From G965230615 sp965230615 (lineage in GTDB: Bacteria; Pseudomonadota; Gammaproteobacteria; HTCC5015): a stretch of 64,000 bases of DNA. The stretch spans positions 2,294,001 to 2,358,000 of the forward strand of contig OZ246012.1 in NCBI GenBank assembly GCA_965230615.1, in the 5' to 3' direction. The notes beneath the pieces are model-generated. The model was not told the origin of the DNA. It made no database searches and was given only the letters and a program-made list of their open reading frames with translations. The position numbers were made by a program, and so were the translations under genes. Of this stretch, positions 34,695 to 44,397 are shown piece after piece (the first letter of the stretch is position 1; the number at the start of each line of letters is the position of its first letter).

Positions 34695-37602
34695 GCATGA
34701 CTTGCTGCCAAATTTGAGCCACAGCGGCCTGGCTCTCCTGATAATCAGCCAGGTCTGTGCCTGTTAATACCAAAGGCTGCTCCTGCAAAGCAAGCCGATG
34801 CCCCAGGCTACGCAAACACTGATAAGCATCTATTAGACAACGGCTATCTTTGTCTGACATCAGACCGCACTGCGCGAAGCTCTCAAGCAAGCGGATGTTG
34901 TCCGTATATTCGGTTAATTGCTTATGCTGCGCCGACCAGGCCAAAACACCATATTGCACCATAAACTCAATATCGGCCATGCCACCCCGGTCATACTTTA
35001 AATCGAACTGGCCTTGCTGGCTTTTAGACAACTCAGACCGCATACGTTCACGCATTTCACAAACACTCTGGCGTAACTCGACCAAGTCCCGATCACGCTG
35101 CAGAATACGATTACGAATCGCCAAGAAAGCCTGATTAACCCACTCACTACCGGCCACCTTGCGCGCACGCACCAGTGCCTGATGCTCCCAAACCCAAGCA
35201 CGGCTTTGTTGATAGTGTTCAAAGCTTTCTAATGAGCTCACTAACACACCGGCACGACCATCTGGCCGTAAGCGTAAGTCCAGCTCGTATAGCACCCCGC
35301 CAATAGTATGCATATTGAGGATGTGCATAATTTTCTGCGCTAAACGGATAAAAAACTGATCATTGCTGAGACTGCGCTCACCATCAGTTTGTTGCTGCTC
35401 ACCCTGACTGTTGTGCACAAATACAACATCCAAATCCGAACCATAGCCTAACTCCAGGCCACCCAACTTCCCATAAGCAACAATCGCCAGTTCTGGCTCA
35501 TAGCGTTGCCCCTCATACACACAACACGGTCGGCCAAAACGTGTGCTCAGTTCTGCAAATGCCATCTGCCTTACTTGTATCAGTACAGCCTCTGCTAACC
35601 AGCTGAGCTGATCACTCACTCGCATTAATGGCAATGCACTGACCATATCGCAGGCCGCTATCCGCAGGGTTTGCTCCTGTTTAAAATGCCGCAAGGTATT
35701 GAGTTGTAACTCAACATCATCTGCCGATAATGCTTGCATACGTTGCGCAAGTTGTAGTCGCAAATCATCCTGCCCTAAAGGCTGATATAGCTCTTCTTTA
35801 TTAAGCAGGCTGTCCAATAAAACCGGGTGCTGCGCCAAATAGTCCGCAATCCACGGGCTCACCGCACATAACCGTACAAGTTGCTGCAGAGCCACAGGGT
35901 ATTCTGCCAATAAAGACAAATACACCGAACGCTGCGCAACCGCCTGAATCACCTTTAACACCCGGGGGAGTACCAACACCAGCGCTTTTTGCTCCGCGAG
36001 CGCCGCCAGTAACAAAGGCAGGAGATGCTGCATTCGCCGCCGTGATGACTGCCCCATGCGCTTTATCGAGTGGCTTTGCATAAAGTCACGTAGCGGTTTG
36101 ATAATGGCTATACTACATTGCGCTATGCCTAAGCCCCCCAAAAGCTCAGCAATGTCTTCATCACTGGGAGCTTGGGCAAAGTACTCGATCACATCCACTA
36201 TTTGACGGCCGCTTGACTCAGGCTCGCTAAAAATTTGTTGAAAGCAATCATTAACCGCATCACGATGTTGCTGCAATACCTGACTAAATTGTTGCCAGTC
36301 ACTATAAGCCATAGCATAAGCCAAGCGCTGCTGACCCACTTCATCTTCTGGCAAATGATGGGTTTGTTGATCATCAAACATTTGTAAACGGTTTTCGGTA
36401 TTACGCAAAAAGGTATAGGCGCTCAATAGCTGCGCGATGACAGCGGCAGGTAGGATTTGCTTCTCTGCCAGCAGCTTTAATACAGGCCTGATTTGCTGCA
36501 ACCTAAAAGCAGGCTCTGGACCACCCCGAATCAACTGAAAAGCCTGGCCAATAAACTCAATTTCCCGTATCCCCCCTGCGCCTAACTTAATATCACCCTG
36601 CAAGCCTTTAGACTTTACTTCACTGGCAATCAGGGCTTTCATATCTCGCAATGACTCAAAAGCGCCATAATCCAGATAACGCCGATACATAAAGGGCTGC
36701 AATAAGCTCATCAACTGCTCAGCTTGCTCTACCTGACCACAAATCACACGTGCTTTAACCATGGCGTAACGCTCCCAATCACGCCCCTGTCGCTGGTAAT
36801 AGTTCTCCATAAAGCCATAAGATGTCACCAGCGCACCACTGTCACCAAAGGGGCGCAAACGCGTATCGACCCGAAACACAAACCCCTCAACACCCGGCTC
36901 GTGCAAATATCGAATAATGTATTGCGCTTGCTGAGTAAAAAATTGCTGGTGACTTATTGCGCGCTGTGCTGCCTGCTGTGGCTGAGTTTCGCCATCATCG
37001 ATATAGGCAAACATCAAATCAATATCAGAAGAGTAGTTAAGCTCCTGACCACCGAGCTTACCCATCGCCAAAACCAATAAATGCTGCTCAACGCCTGCCT
37101 CACCGATGGGCATACCATGTTTAGCAGTTAAAACAGCAAAGGCTTTTTGTTGTGCTTGCTGCACACAAAAATCAGCCAGACTCGACAATGCAGCAAGGGT
37201 CTCGCTTAATGTCGCCCAGCCTAGCAGGTCTCGCATAGCAATCCGAATCATCTCACGCTGCCGTAATCGGCGCAGCTCTGCCATAAAACCCAGCTCATCA
37301 GCCTGCAGCAGCCCCTCAGACAATGTCAACAATCGCTGCGTATTAAATGGCTCGGTCAATGCATTGTTGTCGAGTAATTCAGCCAAATATTGAGGTTGCG
37401 CGGTTAAAATACGGGCAACAAAACGGCTACAGCAAAATATTCGCGCCAATAAGGCCTCCCAGCGTTGCACCGAGCCAGGCGGACAAGCTCGCAGAATGCC
37501 ATCGTCATTGATAGCGCTCCGTAAGGTCTCCAAGGCAACTGCCGCAGCGGTACGCAATGCCGGGCTTTCTGGCAACTCACCGAGTTTGCTACTGCCCTCC
37601 AT
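34687..37602 (-). CDS. glnE: Glutamine synthetase adenylyltransferase/deadenylase GlnE
   Basis: 971 residues, normal for the bifunctional enzyme. Two nucleotidyltransferase halves: the N-terminal deadenylase with GKLGGQELNYSSDIDLMFAY and the C-terminal adenylylase with YGKLGGLELGYGSDLDVVF (each with G-S/G-D-x-D metal ligands), joined by a helical regulatory region; DLKYDRGGMADIEFMVQY near the end is also typical. It adjusts glutamine synthetase activity through AMP addition or removal under PII control. Read toward ilvE on the same strand; divergent from fbpA. Confidence 0.97.
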   Translation of the reverse strand: MEGSSKLGELPESPALRTAAAVALETLRSAINDDGILRACPPGSVQRWEALLARIFCCSRFVARILTAQPQYLAELLDNNALTEPFNTQRLLTLSEGLLQADELGFMAELRRLRQREMIRIAMRDLLGWATLSETLAALSSLADFCVQQAQQKAFAVLTAKHGMPIGEAGVEQHLLVLAMGKLGGQELNYSSDIDLMFAYIDDGETQPQQAAQRAISHQQFFTQQAQYIIRYLHEPGVEGFVFRVDTRLRPFGDSGALVTSYGFMENYYQRQGRDWERYAMVKARVICGQVEQAEQLMSLLQPFMYRRYLDYGAFESLRDMKALIASEVKSKGLQGDIKLGAGGIREIEFIGQAFQLIRGGPEPAFRLQQIRPVLKLLAEKQILPAAVIAQLLSAYTFLRNTENRLQMFDDQQTHHLPEDEVGQQRLAYAMAYSDWQQFSQVLQQHRDAVNDCFQQIFSEPESSGRQIVDVIEYFAQAPSDEDIAELLGGLGIAQCSIAIIKPLRDFMQSHSIKRMGQSSRRRMQHLLPLLLAALAEQKALVLVLPRVLKVIQAVAQRSVYLSLLAEYPVALQQLVRLCAVSPWIADYLAQHPVLLDSLLNKEELYQPLGQDDLRLQLAQRMQALSADDVELQLNTLRHFKQEQTLRIAACDMVSALPLMRVSDQLSWLAEAVLIQVRQMAFAELSTRFGRPCCVYEGQRYEPELAIVAYGKLGGLELGYGSDLDVVFVHNSQGEQQQTDGERSLSNDQFFIRLAQKIMHILNMHTIGGVLYELDLRLRPDGRAGVLVSSLESFEHYQQSRAWVWEHQALVRARKVAGSEWVNQAFLAIRNRILQRDRDLVELRQSVCEMRERMRSELSKSQQGQFDLKYDRGGMADIEFMVQYGVLAWSAQHKQLTEYTDNIRLLESFAQCGLMSDKDSRCLIDAYQCLRSLGHRLALQEQPLVLTGTDLADYQESQAAVAQIWQQVMHD

Positions 37603-37657
37603 ACCTATCTCCCTCTATGATTGGCTGATGGACACAGATTTGCTATTGGCTTTACAA

Positions 37658-37673
37658 ATAAGAACGGTTATCA
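37658..37673. promoter_or_regulatory. Possible Fur box before fbpABC
   Basis: On the minus strand TGATAACCGTTCTTAT resembles the 7-1-7 Fur half-site consensus TGATAATnATTATCA at most but not all positions. It lies 39 nt before the fbpA start in the glnE/fbpA divergent region, the right place for iron control. Judged by eye only. Confidence 0.35.
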
Positions 37674-37711
37674 TTTACATTCGCCTACTTAATTCAGGAT
37701 ATCTACAGCTC

Positions 37712-38761
37712 ATGCGACATTTTGCGTCTCATTTTATTATAGTCACCGTTTCCATTGTGCTCATTAGCAGCACGCTTTTGCTGGGCGGCTGCAGCAATAA
37801 AGACGCAGAAGCAGTTAATGTCTATTCTTACCGCAAGGAAAACCTAATCAAGCCCTTGCTGGACCGCTTTACAGAAAAAACCGGCATTAAAGTCAACCTA
37901 GTCACTGGTAAAGCTGATGCACTTTTCCAACGCTTAAAAAGCGAAGGCGAACACAGCCCAGCCGATATACTGCTCACCGTGGATGCAGGCAGACTGCATT
38001 TAGCAAAAGCTGCAGGTTTGTTACAAGCAACCACTTCAGAGGTATTAACAAGCACGGTTCCTGAACACCTACGCGACCCTGATAATCAGTGGTTTGGCTT
38101 ATCATACCGAGCCAGGGTGATCATGTATAATACAGCCAAGGTTTCACCAGAAGAATTGGGCCGCTACGAGGACTTAAGTGATGAGAACTGGCGTAAGCGC
38201 TTATGCATGCGCTCATCGAGTAATATCTACAATCAGTCACTACTGGCATCAATGATCGCTGCCGACGGTGAAGCTGCAGCAGAAAGCTGGGCCAAAGGTA
38301 TTGTGGCCAATATGGTACGAGCACCGAAGGGTAACGACCGTAGCCAGATGAGCAGCGTTGCTATTGGCGAATGCGATGTTACGCTGGCCAATACCTACTA
38401 CCTTGGCGCATGGCAAAACTCAGCTGAACCTAAAGATCGTGAGCTGGCCAGCAAGCTCGGTGTCTTTTTCCCCAACCAGAATGACCGAGGTACACATATT
38501 AATATCAGCGGTGCCGGCATTACACGCTACAGTAAAAACCCTGCAGCCGCCCAGCAACTACTTGAATTCCTAAGTAGCGATGAGTCGCAACAGTGGTATG
38601 CTAAAACTAACAATGAGTACCCGGTTACAGCAGGCATTGCGGTAAGTGATACTGTACGCAGCTGGGGCTATCCTTTTAAAACTGACCAGCTCAACCTGAG
38701 CAAACTTGGAGAGCTCAACGCGACAGCAGTAAAAGCCTTCGATCGCGCAGGTTGGAAATAA
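37712..38761 (+). CDS. fbpA: Ferric iron ABC transporter substrate-binding lipoprotein (FbpA/FutA type)
   Basis: 349 residues from the ATG at 37712; the longer in-frame ORF reaches back into glnE and is not used. Signal peptide with a lipobox (LLLGGC), so it is a lipoprotein. Mature part: VNVYSYRKENLIKPLLDRFTE start, KADALFQRLKSEG, and the double tyrosine NTYYLGAW expected to bind Fe3+. Periplasmic capture of ferric iron. First gene of fbpABC; the permease follows after 29 nt. Confidence 0.93.
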   Translation: MRHFASHFIIVTVSIVLISSTLLLGGCSNKDAEAVNVYSYRKENLIKPLLDRFTEKTGIKVNLVTGKADALFQRLKSEGEHSPADILLTVDAGRLHLAKAAGLLQATTSEVLTSTVPEHLRDPDNQWFGLSYRARVIMYNTAKVSPEELGRYEDLSDENWRKRLCMRSSSNIYNQSLLASMIAADGEAAAESWAKGIVANMVRAPKGNDRSQMSSVAIGECDVTLANTYYLGAWQNSAEPKDRELASKLGVFFPNQNDRGTHINISGAGITRYSKNPAAAQQLLEFLSSDESQQWYAKTNNEYPVTAGIAVSDTVRSWGYPFKTDQLNLSKLGELNATAVKAFDRAGWK

Positions 38762-38790
38762 AATCTCCATAAAGTCCACACAATGACACT

Positions 38791-40479
38791 ATGCTAGCCG
38801 GCTACCGCTTAGCGATGCTGAAAAATAATACTTGGGGCTTAGGCGCGAGTTTCATCGCCCTATTAGCCGCGCTACCTGTATTAACTGTGTTCAGCTTTAT
38901 GCTACAACCCAGCTCAGAGGTGTGGCAGCACTTAGTTGATACCGTATTACAAGATTACATTACCAACTCATTATTATTAATGCTGGGTGTCGCCGGGCTA
39001 GCCACTGTGCTGGGTGTTAGCACAGCCTGGCTCACTAGCTTATGTGATTTTCCCGGACGCGGTGTTTTTGAGTGGGCACTATTGCTGCCCTTAGCGATGC
39101 CAGGCTATATTGTTGCCTTTACCTATGGTGGCATGTTGGGTCCCGCTGGCCCAGCACAAACGATGTTACGCGAGCTTTTTGCCTGGTCCTATGGCGATTA
39201 CTGGTTTCCAGAAATACATTCCCTTGGTGGAGCCATCTGCATTCTGGGCTTTGTGCTCTACCCCTATATTTACATGCTGTGCCGTGCTGCATTTTTATCC
39301 CAGTCGCTGTGTGTATTGGAAGTCAGCAGAACATTAGGCTGTAGCCCATGGCGCAGTTTTTTAAATATTGCACTGCCATTAGCACGGCCTGCTATCGTTG
39401 CTGGCTTAACACTGGTATGCATGGAAACCTTGGCTGACTATGGCACAGTGCAATACCTCGGTATTAGCACTTTTACCACAGGCATCTTTCGTACTTGGTT
39501 TGGCATGGGAGACGCCGCGGCGGCAGGACAACTGGCAGCCGTATTGATGATTTTTATTATTGCTTTAGTTGTGCTTGAGCGCTTATCACGCCGCCGGGCT
39601 CGCTATCATCACACCAGCAATAAATATTCCACCCTGCCACGCTACCCACTCTCAAAGTATCAAGGCCTGCTGGCTTGTTTCGCTTGCCTGATTCCGCTGA
39701 GTATTGGTTTTTTATTGCCTGCAGGACAACTACTTCTATGGGCATTAAAAACATTTCAAGATACTGTTAATCAGCAATTTTTATTATTGCTATGGAATAG
39801 TTTGTGGCTGGCCAGCCTGACAGCACTGTGCGTCACCATTGTAGCCCTGTTTTTAGCCTATGCACAACGTATCGCGCCCAAACCCAGCGTGGTTATTCCT
39901 GCCAAAGTCGCCAATCTAGGATATGCCGTGCCTGGCACTGTCATTGCCGTTGGCGTTATGATTGTTGCCAGCCACTTTGATCATGCTGTTATCAACGGCC
40001 TCAAAAGCTGCTGCAATATTTCCTCGGGCTTAATTTTAAGCGGCAGCTTTGCTGCCTTGATCTTTGCTTATTTGGTACGCTTTTTGTCAGTTAGCTTGCA
40101 AAGTGTTGAAGCCGGTTTAAGCAAGGTCAAACCGTCCATGGATGATGCCGCCAGAGCCTTGGGCTACAATGCATTAGATACAGTGAAACATATCCACTTT
40201 CCTATTATTCGGGGCACAGTATTAACTGCCTTGTTATTGGTGTTTGTCGACACATTAAAAGAGTTGCCCGCAACCCTCGTTATGCGCCCTTTTAATTTTA
40301 ATACATTAGCAGTGAAAGCCTATGAGCTGGCCAGCGATGAACGCTTAGCTGATGCGGCCAGTGCCAGCCTTGCTATTGTGATTGCGGGCATTATTCCTGT
40401 TATATTACTGAGCAAGTCAATAACACAGTCCAGGCCAGGTCAAGTCAAACATAAAGGCAACAATAGTGGCGCAACTTGA
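38791..40479 (+). CDS. fbpB: Ferric iron ABC transporter permease (FbpB type)
   Basis: 562 residues, a duplicated permease with two sets of about six transmembrane segments and two EAA-type loops (EVSRTLGCSPWRSFLNIALPLARPAI; DAARALGYNALDTVKHIHFPII). This is the standard layout for FbpB/SfuB/HitB. Inner membrane. Overlaps fbpC by 14 nt. The start at 38791 gives a short hydrophilic lead before the first helix. Confidence 0.94.
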   Translation: MLAGYRLAMLKNNTWGLGASFIALLAALPVLTVFSFMLQPSSEVWQHLVDTVLQDYITNSLLLMLGVAGLATVLGVSTAWLTSLCDFPGRGVFEWALLLPLAMPGYIVAFTYGGMLGPAGPAQTMLRELFAWSYGDYWFPEIHSLGGAICILGFVLYPYIYMLCRAAFLSQSLCVLEVSRTLGCSPWRSFLNIALPLARPAIVAGLTLVCMETLADYGTVQYLGISTFTTGIFRTWFGMGDAAAAGQLAAVLMIFIIALVVLERLSRRRARYHHTSNKYSTLPRYPLSKYQGLLACFACLIPLSIGFLLPAGQLLLWALKTFQDTVNQQFLLLLWNSLWLASLTALCVTIVALFLAYAQRIAPKPSVVIPAKVANLGYAVPGTVIAVGVMIVASHFDHAVINGLKSCCNISSGLILSGSFAALIFAYLVRFLSVSLQSVEAGLSKVKPSMDDAARALGYNALDTVKHIHFPIIRGTVLTALLLVFVDTLKELPATLVMRPFNFNTLAVKAYELASDERLADAASASLAIVIAGIIPVILLSKSITQSRPGQVKHKGNNSGAT

Positions 40480-41509
40480 AATCCAAAACCTCTCAGTACA
40501 ATATGGTCAGCACTTGGCTGTAGATACTGTGTCATTCAGTCTTACTCAAGGTGAGATTGGTTGCTTACTGGGTCCCAGCGGTTGTGGCAAAACAACAATC
40601 TTGCGCACTATCGCAGGCTTTGAAAAACCCAATGCAGGCCTGGTAAACCTGCATAGCAAAACGGTAAGTAAACCTGGCTGGGCGCTGGCAACTGAAAAGC
40701 GCAATGTCGGCATGGTCTTTCAAGATTTCGCCTTGTTTCCACACTTAAATATCAATGACAATATTGGCTTTGGTCTGCGCCAATATAATCAGCAACAACG
40801 TCAGACACGCATTGATAGTTTATTAGCGCTAATTGGCTTACAAAGCCACCAGTATAAGTTTCCCCACGAACTATCCGGCGGGCAGCAGCAACGCGTGGCT
40901 TTAGCGCGCGCCATCGCGCCCAAACCTGAAATATTATTATTGGACGAACCTTTTTCCAGTATTGATATTGAAACACGTGAACAACTTGCCAAAGATGTGC
41001 GCAGCATCTTACGTCAGGAAAATATCACTGCGCTATTGGTTACACATGATCAGATGGAAGCTTTTGCGGTTGCTGATCAAATTGGCGTTATGAATAATGG
41101 CCATTTACATCAGTGGGATACTGGCTATAAACTATACCATGAACCTTGCGACTTATTTGTTGCTGACTTTATTGGACAAGGTGTATTTATCAATGCAGAA
41201 GTCATCGATACTAATACAATAAAAACTGATCTAGGTTTAACTCAAACAAACCTAGACCACCAAGAGTTTCCTGTTGGCAGTCAGGTAAATTTGTTATTAC
41301 GTCCAGATGATATTATCCATAATGACAACAGCTCACGGCAGGCAAAAGTGATTGACAAAGCATTCCGCGGCGCTGAGTTTCTCTACACATTAGAATTAGA
41401 CGGCGGCGCTAAAGCATTGTGCTTTGCCCCCAGCCACCACAACCATCAAATCAATGAGGCTATCGGTATAGAGCTTGATTTGAGCCATGTTGTTATGTTT
41501 AAAAAATAG
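40466..41509 (+). CDS. fbpC: Ferric iron ABC transporter ATPase (FbpC type)
   Basis: 347 residues with a GTG start. Walker A GPSGCGKT (36-43), Q-loop in GMVFQDFALFPH, signature LSGGQQQR, Walker B ILLLDEP, D-loop SSID and H-loop VTHDQ. The C-terminal third (after FIGQGVFINAEV) is a TOBE-like regulatory domain containing LRPDDI, as in FbpC. Energises uptake through FbpB. Its stop lies 5 nt from the convergent response-regulator stop, with no visible terminator. Confidence 0.95.
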   Translation: MAQLEIQNLSVQYGQHLAVDTVSFSLTQGEIGCLLGPSGCGKTTILRTIAGFEKPNAGLVNLHSKTVSKPGWALATEKRNVGMVFQDFALFPHLNINDNIGFGLRQYNQQQRQTRIDSLLALIGLQSHQYKFPHELSGGQQQRVALARAIAPKPEILLLDEPFSSIDIETREQLAKDVRSILRQENITALLVTHDQMEAFAVADQIGVMNNGHLHQWDTGYKLYHEPCDLFVADFIGQGVFINAEVIDTNTIKTDLGLTQTNLDHQEFPVGSQVNLLLRPDDIIHNDNSSRQAKVIDKAFRGAEFLYTLELDGGAKALCFAPSHHNHQINEAIGIELDLSHVVMFKK

Positions 41510-41514
41510 CACGC

Positions 41515-41955
41515 CTACAATTTCACCGGTAACTCGGATGTCTCGCCCCAATAAGAAAAAATACTCTTTACGATATTAACCAGATCATCAACTGATGAGG
41601 GCTTAACAATATAGCCACTCGAGTACAAATCATAACATGCCATTATGTCTTCAATCGATTTCGAGCTACTCAATACAACAACCGGTATACGCTTTAATAA
41701 GGGATCAACTTTCAGTTCCATTAGAACCTCACGGCCATCTTTTTTTGGCAGGTTCAGATCTAACAAAATGAGTCGCGGTTGAATGTACTGACCATTGGCG
41801 GCTTCTCCACGCAACATTTGCAGTGCTAACTCACCGTCAGTCGCCACATGAAGTTCGCCTATAATACCCGCCAGATTCAGTGCACTTTGCATCAGCACAA
41901 CATCACCTGGATTATCCTCTACCAACAACACTTCAGAAGAAGATAATGTATTCAT
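41515..41955 (-). CDS. Single-domain response regulator (Rcp1-like)
   Basis: 146 residues, receiver domain only. VLLVEDNPGDVVLMQSAL start, acidic pocket E13/D14, phospho-acceptor D66 in LILLDLNLPKKDG, conserved S96/S97 region and K118 in GYIVKPSSVDDL. The EDNPGDVxL and DLNLPKKDGREVL patterns are typical of Rcp1-type partners of soluble phytochrome-like kinases. Last gene of the signalling cluster; partner presumably one of the two kinases upstream. Confidence 0.93.
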   Translation of the reverse strand: MNTLSSSEVLLVEDNPGDVVLMQSALNLAGIIGELHVATDGELALQMLRGEAANGQYIQPRLILLDLNLPKKDGREVLMELKVDPLLKRIPVVVLSSSKSIEDIMACYDLYSSGYIVKPSSVDDLVNIVKSIFSYWGETSELPVKL

Positions 41956-42015
41956 AAATATTCCATTCCCTTAATTATTGCACAACACCCAGACTCACGA
42001 GCCTTGTAAGAATTA

Positions 42016-42756
42016 TCAGCTTGTAGCCATTGGCAAAGAAAACCAAAAATCACTGCCTTGCCCGACCTCACTTATCACCCCCATATCACCACCATAACGC
42101 TCTACGATACGTTTACAGATTGGCAACCCCATGCCTACACCAGACAAGTCATCATCAACATGCAAGCGTTGAAAAACTCGGAATGCTCTATCGGCAAGCT
42201 GGTTTTTAAAACCTACCCCATTATCCTTAATAGAAAAGCGCCAGCTTTGCAGCTCCTGCTTCACAGTAATAGAAATTTGCAACTGCCGTACCGGGTGCCG
42301 ATACTTTAAAGCATTATCCAACAAACTCCCAAACAGTGTTTTAAGATAAGCAGGTGCAATATTCACAGATGGCAAATCATCTGCATGCACTTCAGCCTGA
42401 CACTGTTGCAATTTCTCACTATATTGCTTCAAGGACTGCGCTAACACTTCATTGCAATCTGTTAACATGGGTATGGGCGCCTGCGTCTCCACCCGAGAAA
42501 AAGCTAATAAACCATCTAACATGTTTTCCATTCTAGTGACCGAGTCATTTACATAAAAAACAAACTCACTGGCATCTTCGTCGAAGTTATCACGACAACG
42601 ATCTTCCAACAATTGTGTAAATGACATAACTAAACGCAACGGCTCTCGCATGTCATGTGACAAAATATAGACTAGCTGCTGAACCTCATCTTTAGTTTTT
42701 ACTAACGCTTCCCGACACTGCTGCAATTCTAACTCAGTATTCATATAGCCACCCAT
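42016..42756 (-). CDS. Soluble histidine kinase without sensor domain
   Basis: 246 residues. HisKA with H34 in LVYILSHDMREPLR and HATPase_c with N box LLDNALKYRH, G1 DNGVGF and G2 GVGMGLPICKRIVERYGGD. No transmembrane segment and almost no N-terminal sensor. The SHDxREP form is typical of bacteriophytochrome-related kinases. An ATG at 42744 is an alternative start. 60 nt before the Rcp1-like gene, 25 nt after the PAS-GAF kinase gene. Confidence 0.92.
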   Translation of the reverse strand: MGGYMNTELELQQCREALVKTKDEVQQLVYILSHDMREPLRLVMSFTQLLEDRCRDNFDEDASEFVFYVNDSVTRMENMLDGLLAFSRVETQAPIPMLTDCNEVLAQSLKQYSEKLQQCQAEVHADDLPSVNIAPAYLKTLFGSLLDNALKYRHPVRQLQISITVKQELQSWRFSIKDNGVGFKNQLADRAFRVFQRLHVDDDLSGVGMGLPICKRIVERYGGDMGVISEVGQGSDFWFSLPMATS

Positions 42757-42781
42757 AAGCTATCTTGTCCTATAAAAATGC

Positions 42782-44374
42782 CTACTGCATGCCATCTTGC
42801 ATTGGCAACGTAAAATAAAATTGGCTACCACAACCAAGATTTGATACTGCCCATATACGACCACCCCAATCTTCCACCGTTTTCTTGCATATCGATAAGC
42901 CAATACCTGTGCCAGGCCGCTCATCTTCATGCCACAGCCTCTTAAAAGGCTTAAATATATCCTCTAAGCTGTCTGCAGATATCCCCACACCATTATCGCT
43001 TACCGAAAACAACCATTCCGTTTCCTGCTCAACAACTTCAATTATTACTTGTGGTTGACGCCCTTCCATCTGATATTTGACAGCATTCACAACAAGGTTT
43101 TGCAACACACTTGTTAAGCACGCTTTATTACAAACAACTTCCGGCAACTTACTCGGAACCAATATTTCTGCCGCTGACTCCCGGATACTATCATTGAGGT
43201 TACCTACAACTTCCGCAAGTATCTCCGCAACAGATAAGCGCTGCTGCGGTACTGGCGTATTACTGGCTTTAGCATAATCTAATAAATCAGCAATCATTAA
43301 CTGCATGCGCTGCGTACTATCAGAAACACAGTCAATATATTCTATTGCCTTATCATCTAACTGATTGGCATATTGAGCATTTAACAGCTCAGTATATCCC
43401 TGCACAACCGCCAATGGCTCACGCAAATCATGCGATACCGCAAAAGCAAATTGTTCAAGACTTGCATTAGAACGTGTTAAGCGCTCTATAGATTGGGTTA
43501 ATTGACATTCAACCTGCTTGAGCTGCTGTAACTGCAACATTCGTCCTAACTCATAAGCAACCCATTGAGAGACCAATTGCAAAAAAAGCTTTTGACTCTC
43601 GGTAAACGGTATAACCCTCGCAGCATTATCATAAAACGCCAAAGCGCCCTGCACACCGCCTGAACTCACAACAGGTACCGTGATATATGATTTCACATCC
43701 GTTTGCCTTAGCATTTTTCCTATTGCACTAGAACCGACATCAAGATTGACACTAAGACCACCGACTTGAGTTGCCTGTTCAAATAGAAAGCCGATAGACT
43801 TACTCTTTCTTTTGACATTATAGGTCTGCAAAAATAACTCCGTATTATTTAGCGCAGGACTGATAACGAAGCCATGCTTCAGACCAAGATACTCCGAGGC
43901 AATTTTGAAAACTTTTTGTATTTTATTATTCAGGTTAAATTTATTATCTGATGTAATGGCATAGAAACCTTGCAAAGCCACTTCACTTTCTTTGCGCTCA
44001 TGAATGTCTACAATATGACATGTCATTCTCAATGGGGCTTTAGCATCTTCATTGCTAAGCTCACCATCAGCATGAAACCAACGATACTTGCCAGACTTGG
44101 TCTTCAGGCGATAATCTATTGAGAAAGGCACATTGTAATTAAAGTGCTCACTTAAAGCATGCGCTATCTCACCGACATCGTCTGGATGTAACAGCTCTCT
44201 AAACTTTGGATAACTCGCTTCAATTTCATTATCTTCATATCCAAGCAGCGCTTTAAATTCTGGAGACCAATATTGCAAGTCATCACCGACATCCGGCCAA
44301 TCCCATAGCCCATTAACCAGTAGGCCTGGTAAAATCGCCTTTGACTCTATCATTGGTATTTGATTACTAGGCAT
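42782..44374 (-). CDS. PAS-GAF soluble sensor histidine kinase
   Basis: 530 residues. PAS domain about 25-132 (YWSPEFKALLGYEDNEIEAS; YRLKTKSGKYRWFHADGE with a PAC-like end VDIHERK), GAF domain about 145-280 (FKIASEYLGLKHGFV; VPVVSSGGVQGALAFYDN), HisKA with H315 in FAVSHDLREPLAVVQGY, and HATPase (VNAVKYQ; SDNGVGI; GTGIGLSICKKTVEDWGG). No membrane segments. The GAF domain does not show a phytochrome chromophore-pocket signature that I recognise, so the signal is unknown. Confidence 0.93.
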   Translation of the reverse strand: MPSNQIPMIESKAILPGLLVNGLWDWPDVGDDLQYWSPEFKALLGYEDNEIEASYPKFRELLHPDDVGEIAHALSEHFNYNVPFSIDYRLKTKSGKYRWFHADGELSNEDAKAPLRMTCHIVDIHERKESEVALQGFYAITSDNKFNLNNKIQKVFKIASEYLGLKHGFVISPALNNTELFLQTYNVKRKSKSIGFLFEQATQVGGLSVNLDVGSSAIGKMLRQTDVKSYITVPVVSSGGVQGALAFYDNAARVIPFTESQKLFLQLVSQWVAYELGRMLQLQQLKQVECQLTQSIERLTRSNASLEQFAFAVSHDLREPLAVVQGYTELLNAQYANQLDDKAIEYIDCVSDSTQRMQLMIADLLDYAKASNTPVPQQRLSVAEILAEVVGNLNDSIRESAAEILVPSKLPEVVCNKACLTSVLQNLVVNAVKYQMEGRQPQVIIEVVEQETEWLFSVSDNGVGISADSLEDIFKPFKRLWHEDERPGTGIGLSICKKTVEDWGGRIWAVSNLGCGSQFYFTLPMQDGMQ

Positions 44375-44397
44375 ATCAGTAGACCAAGCCCACTACA

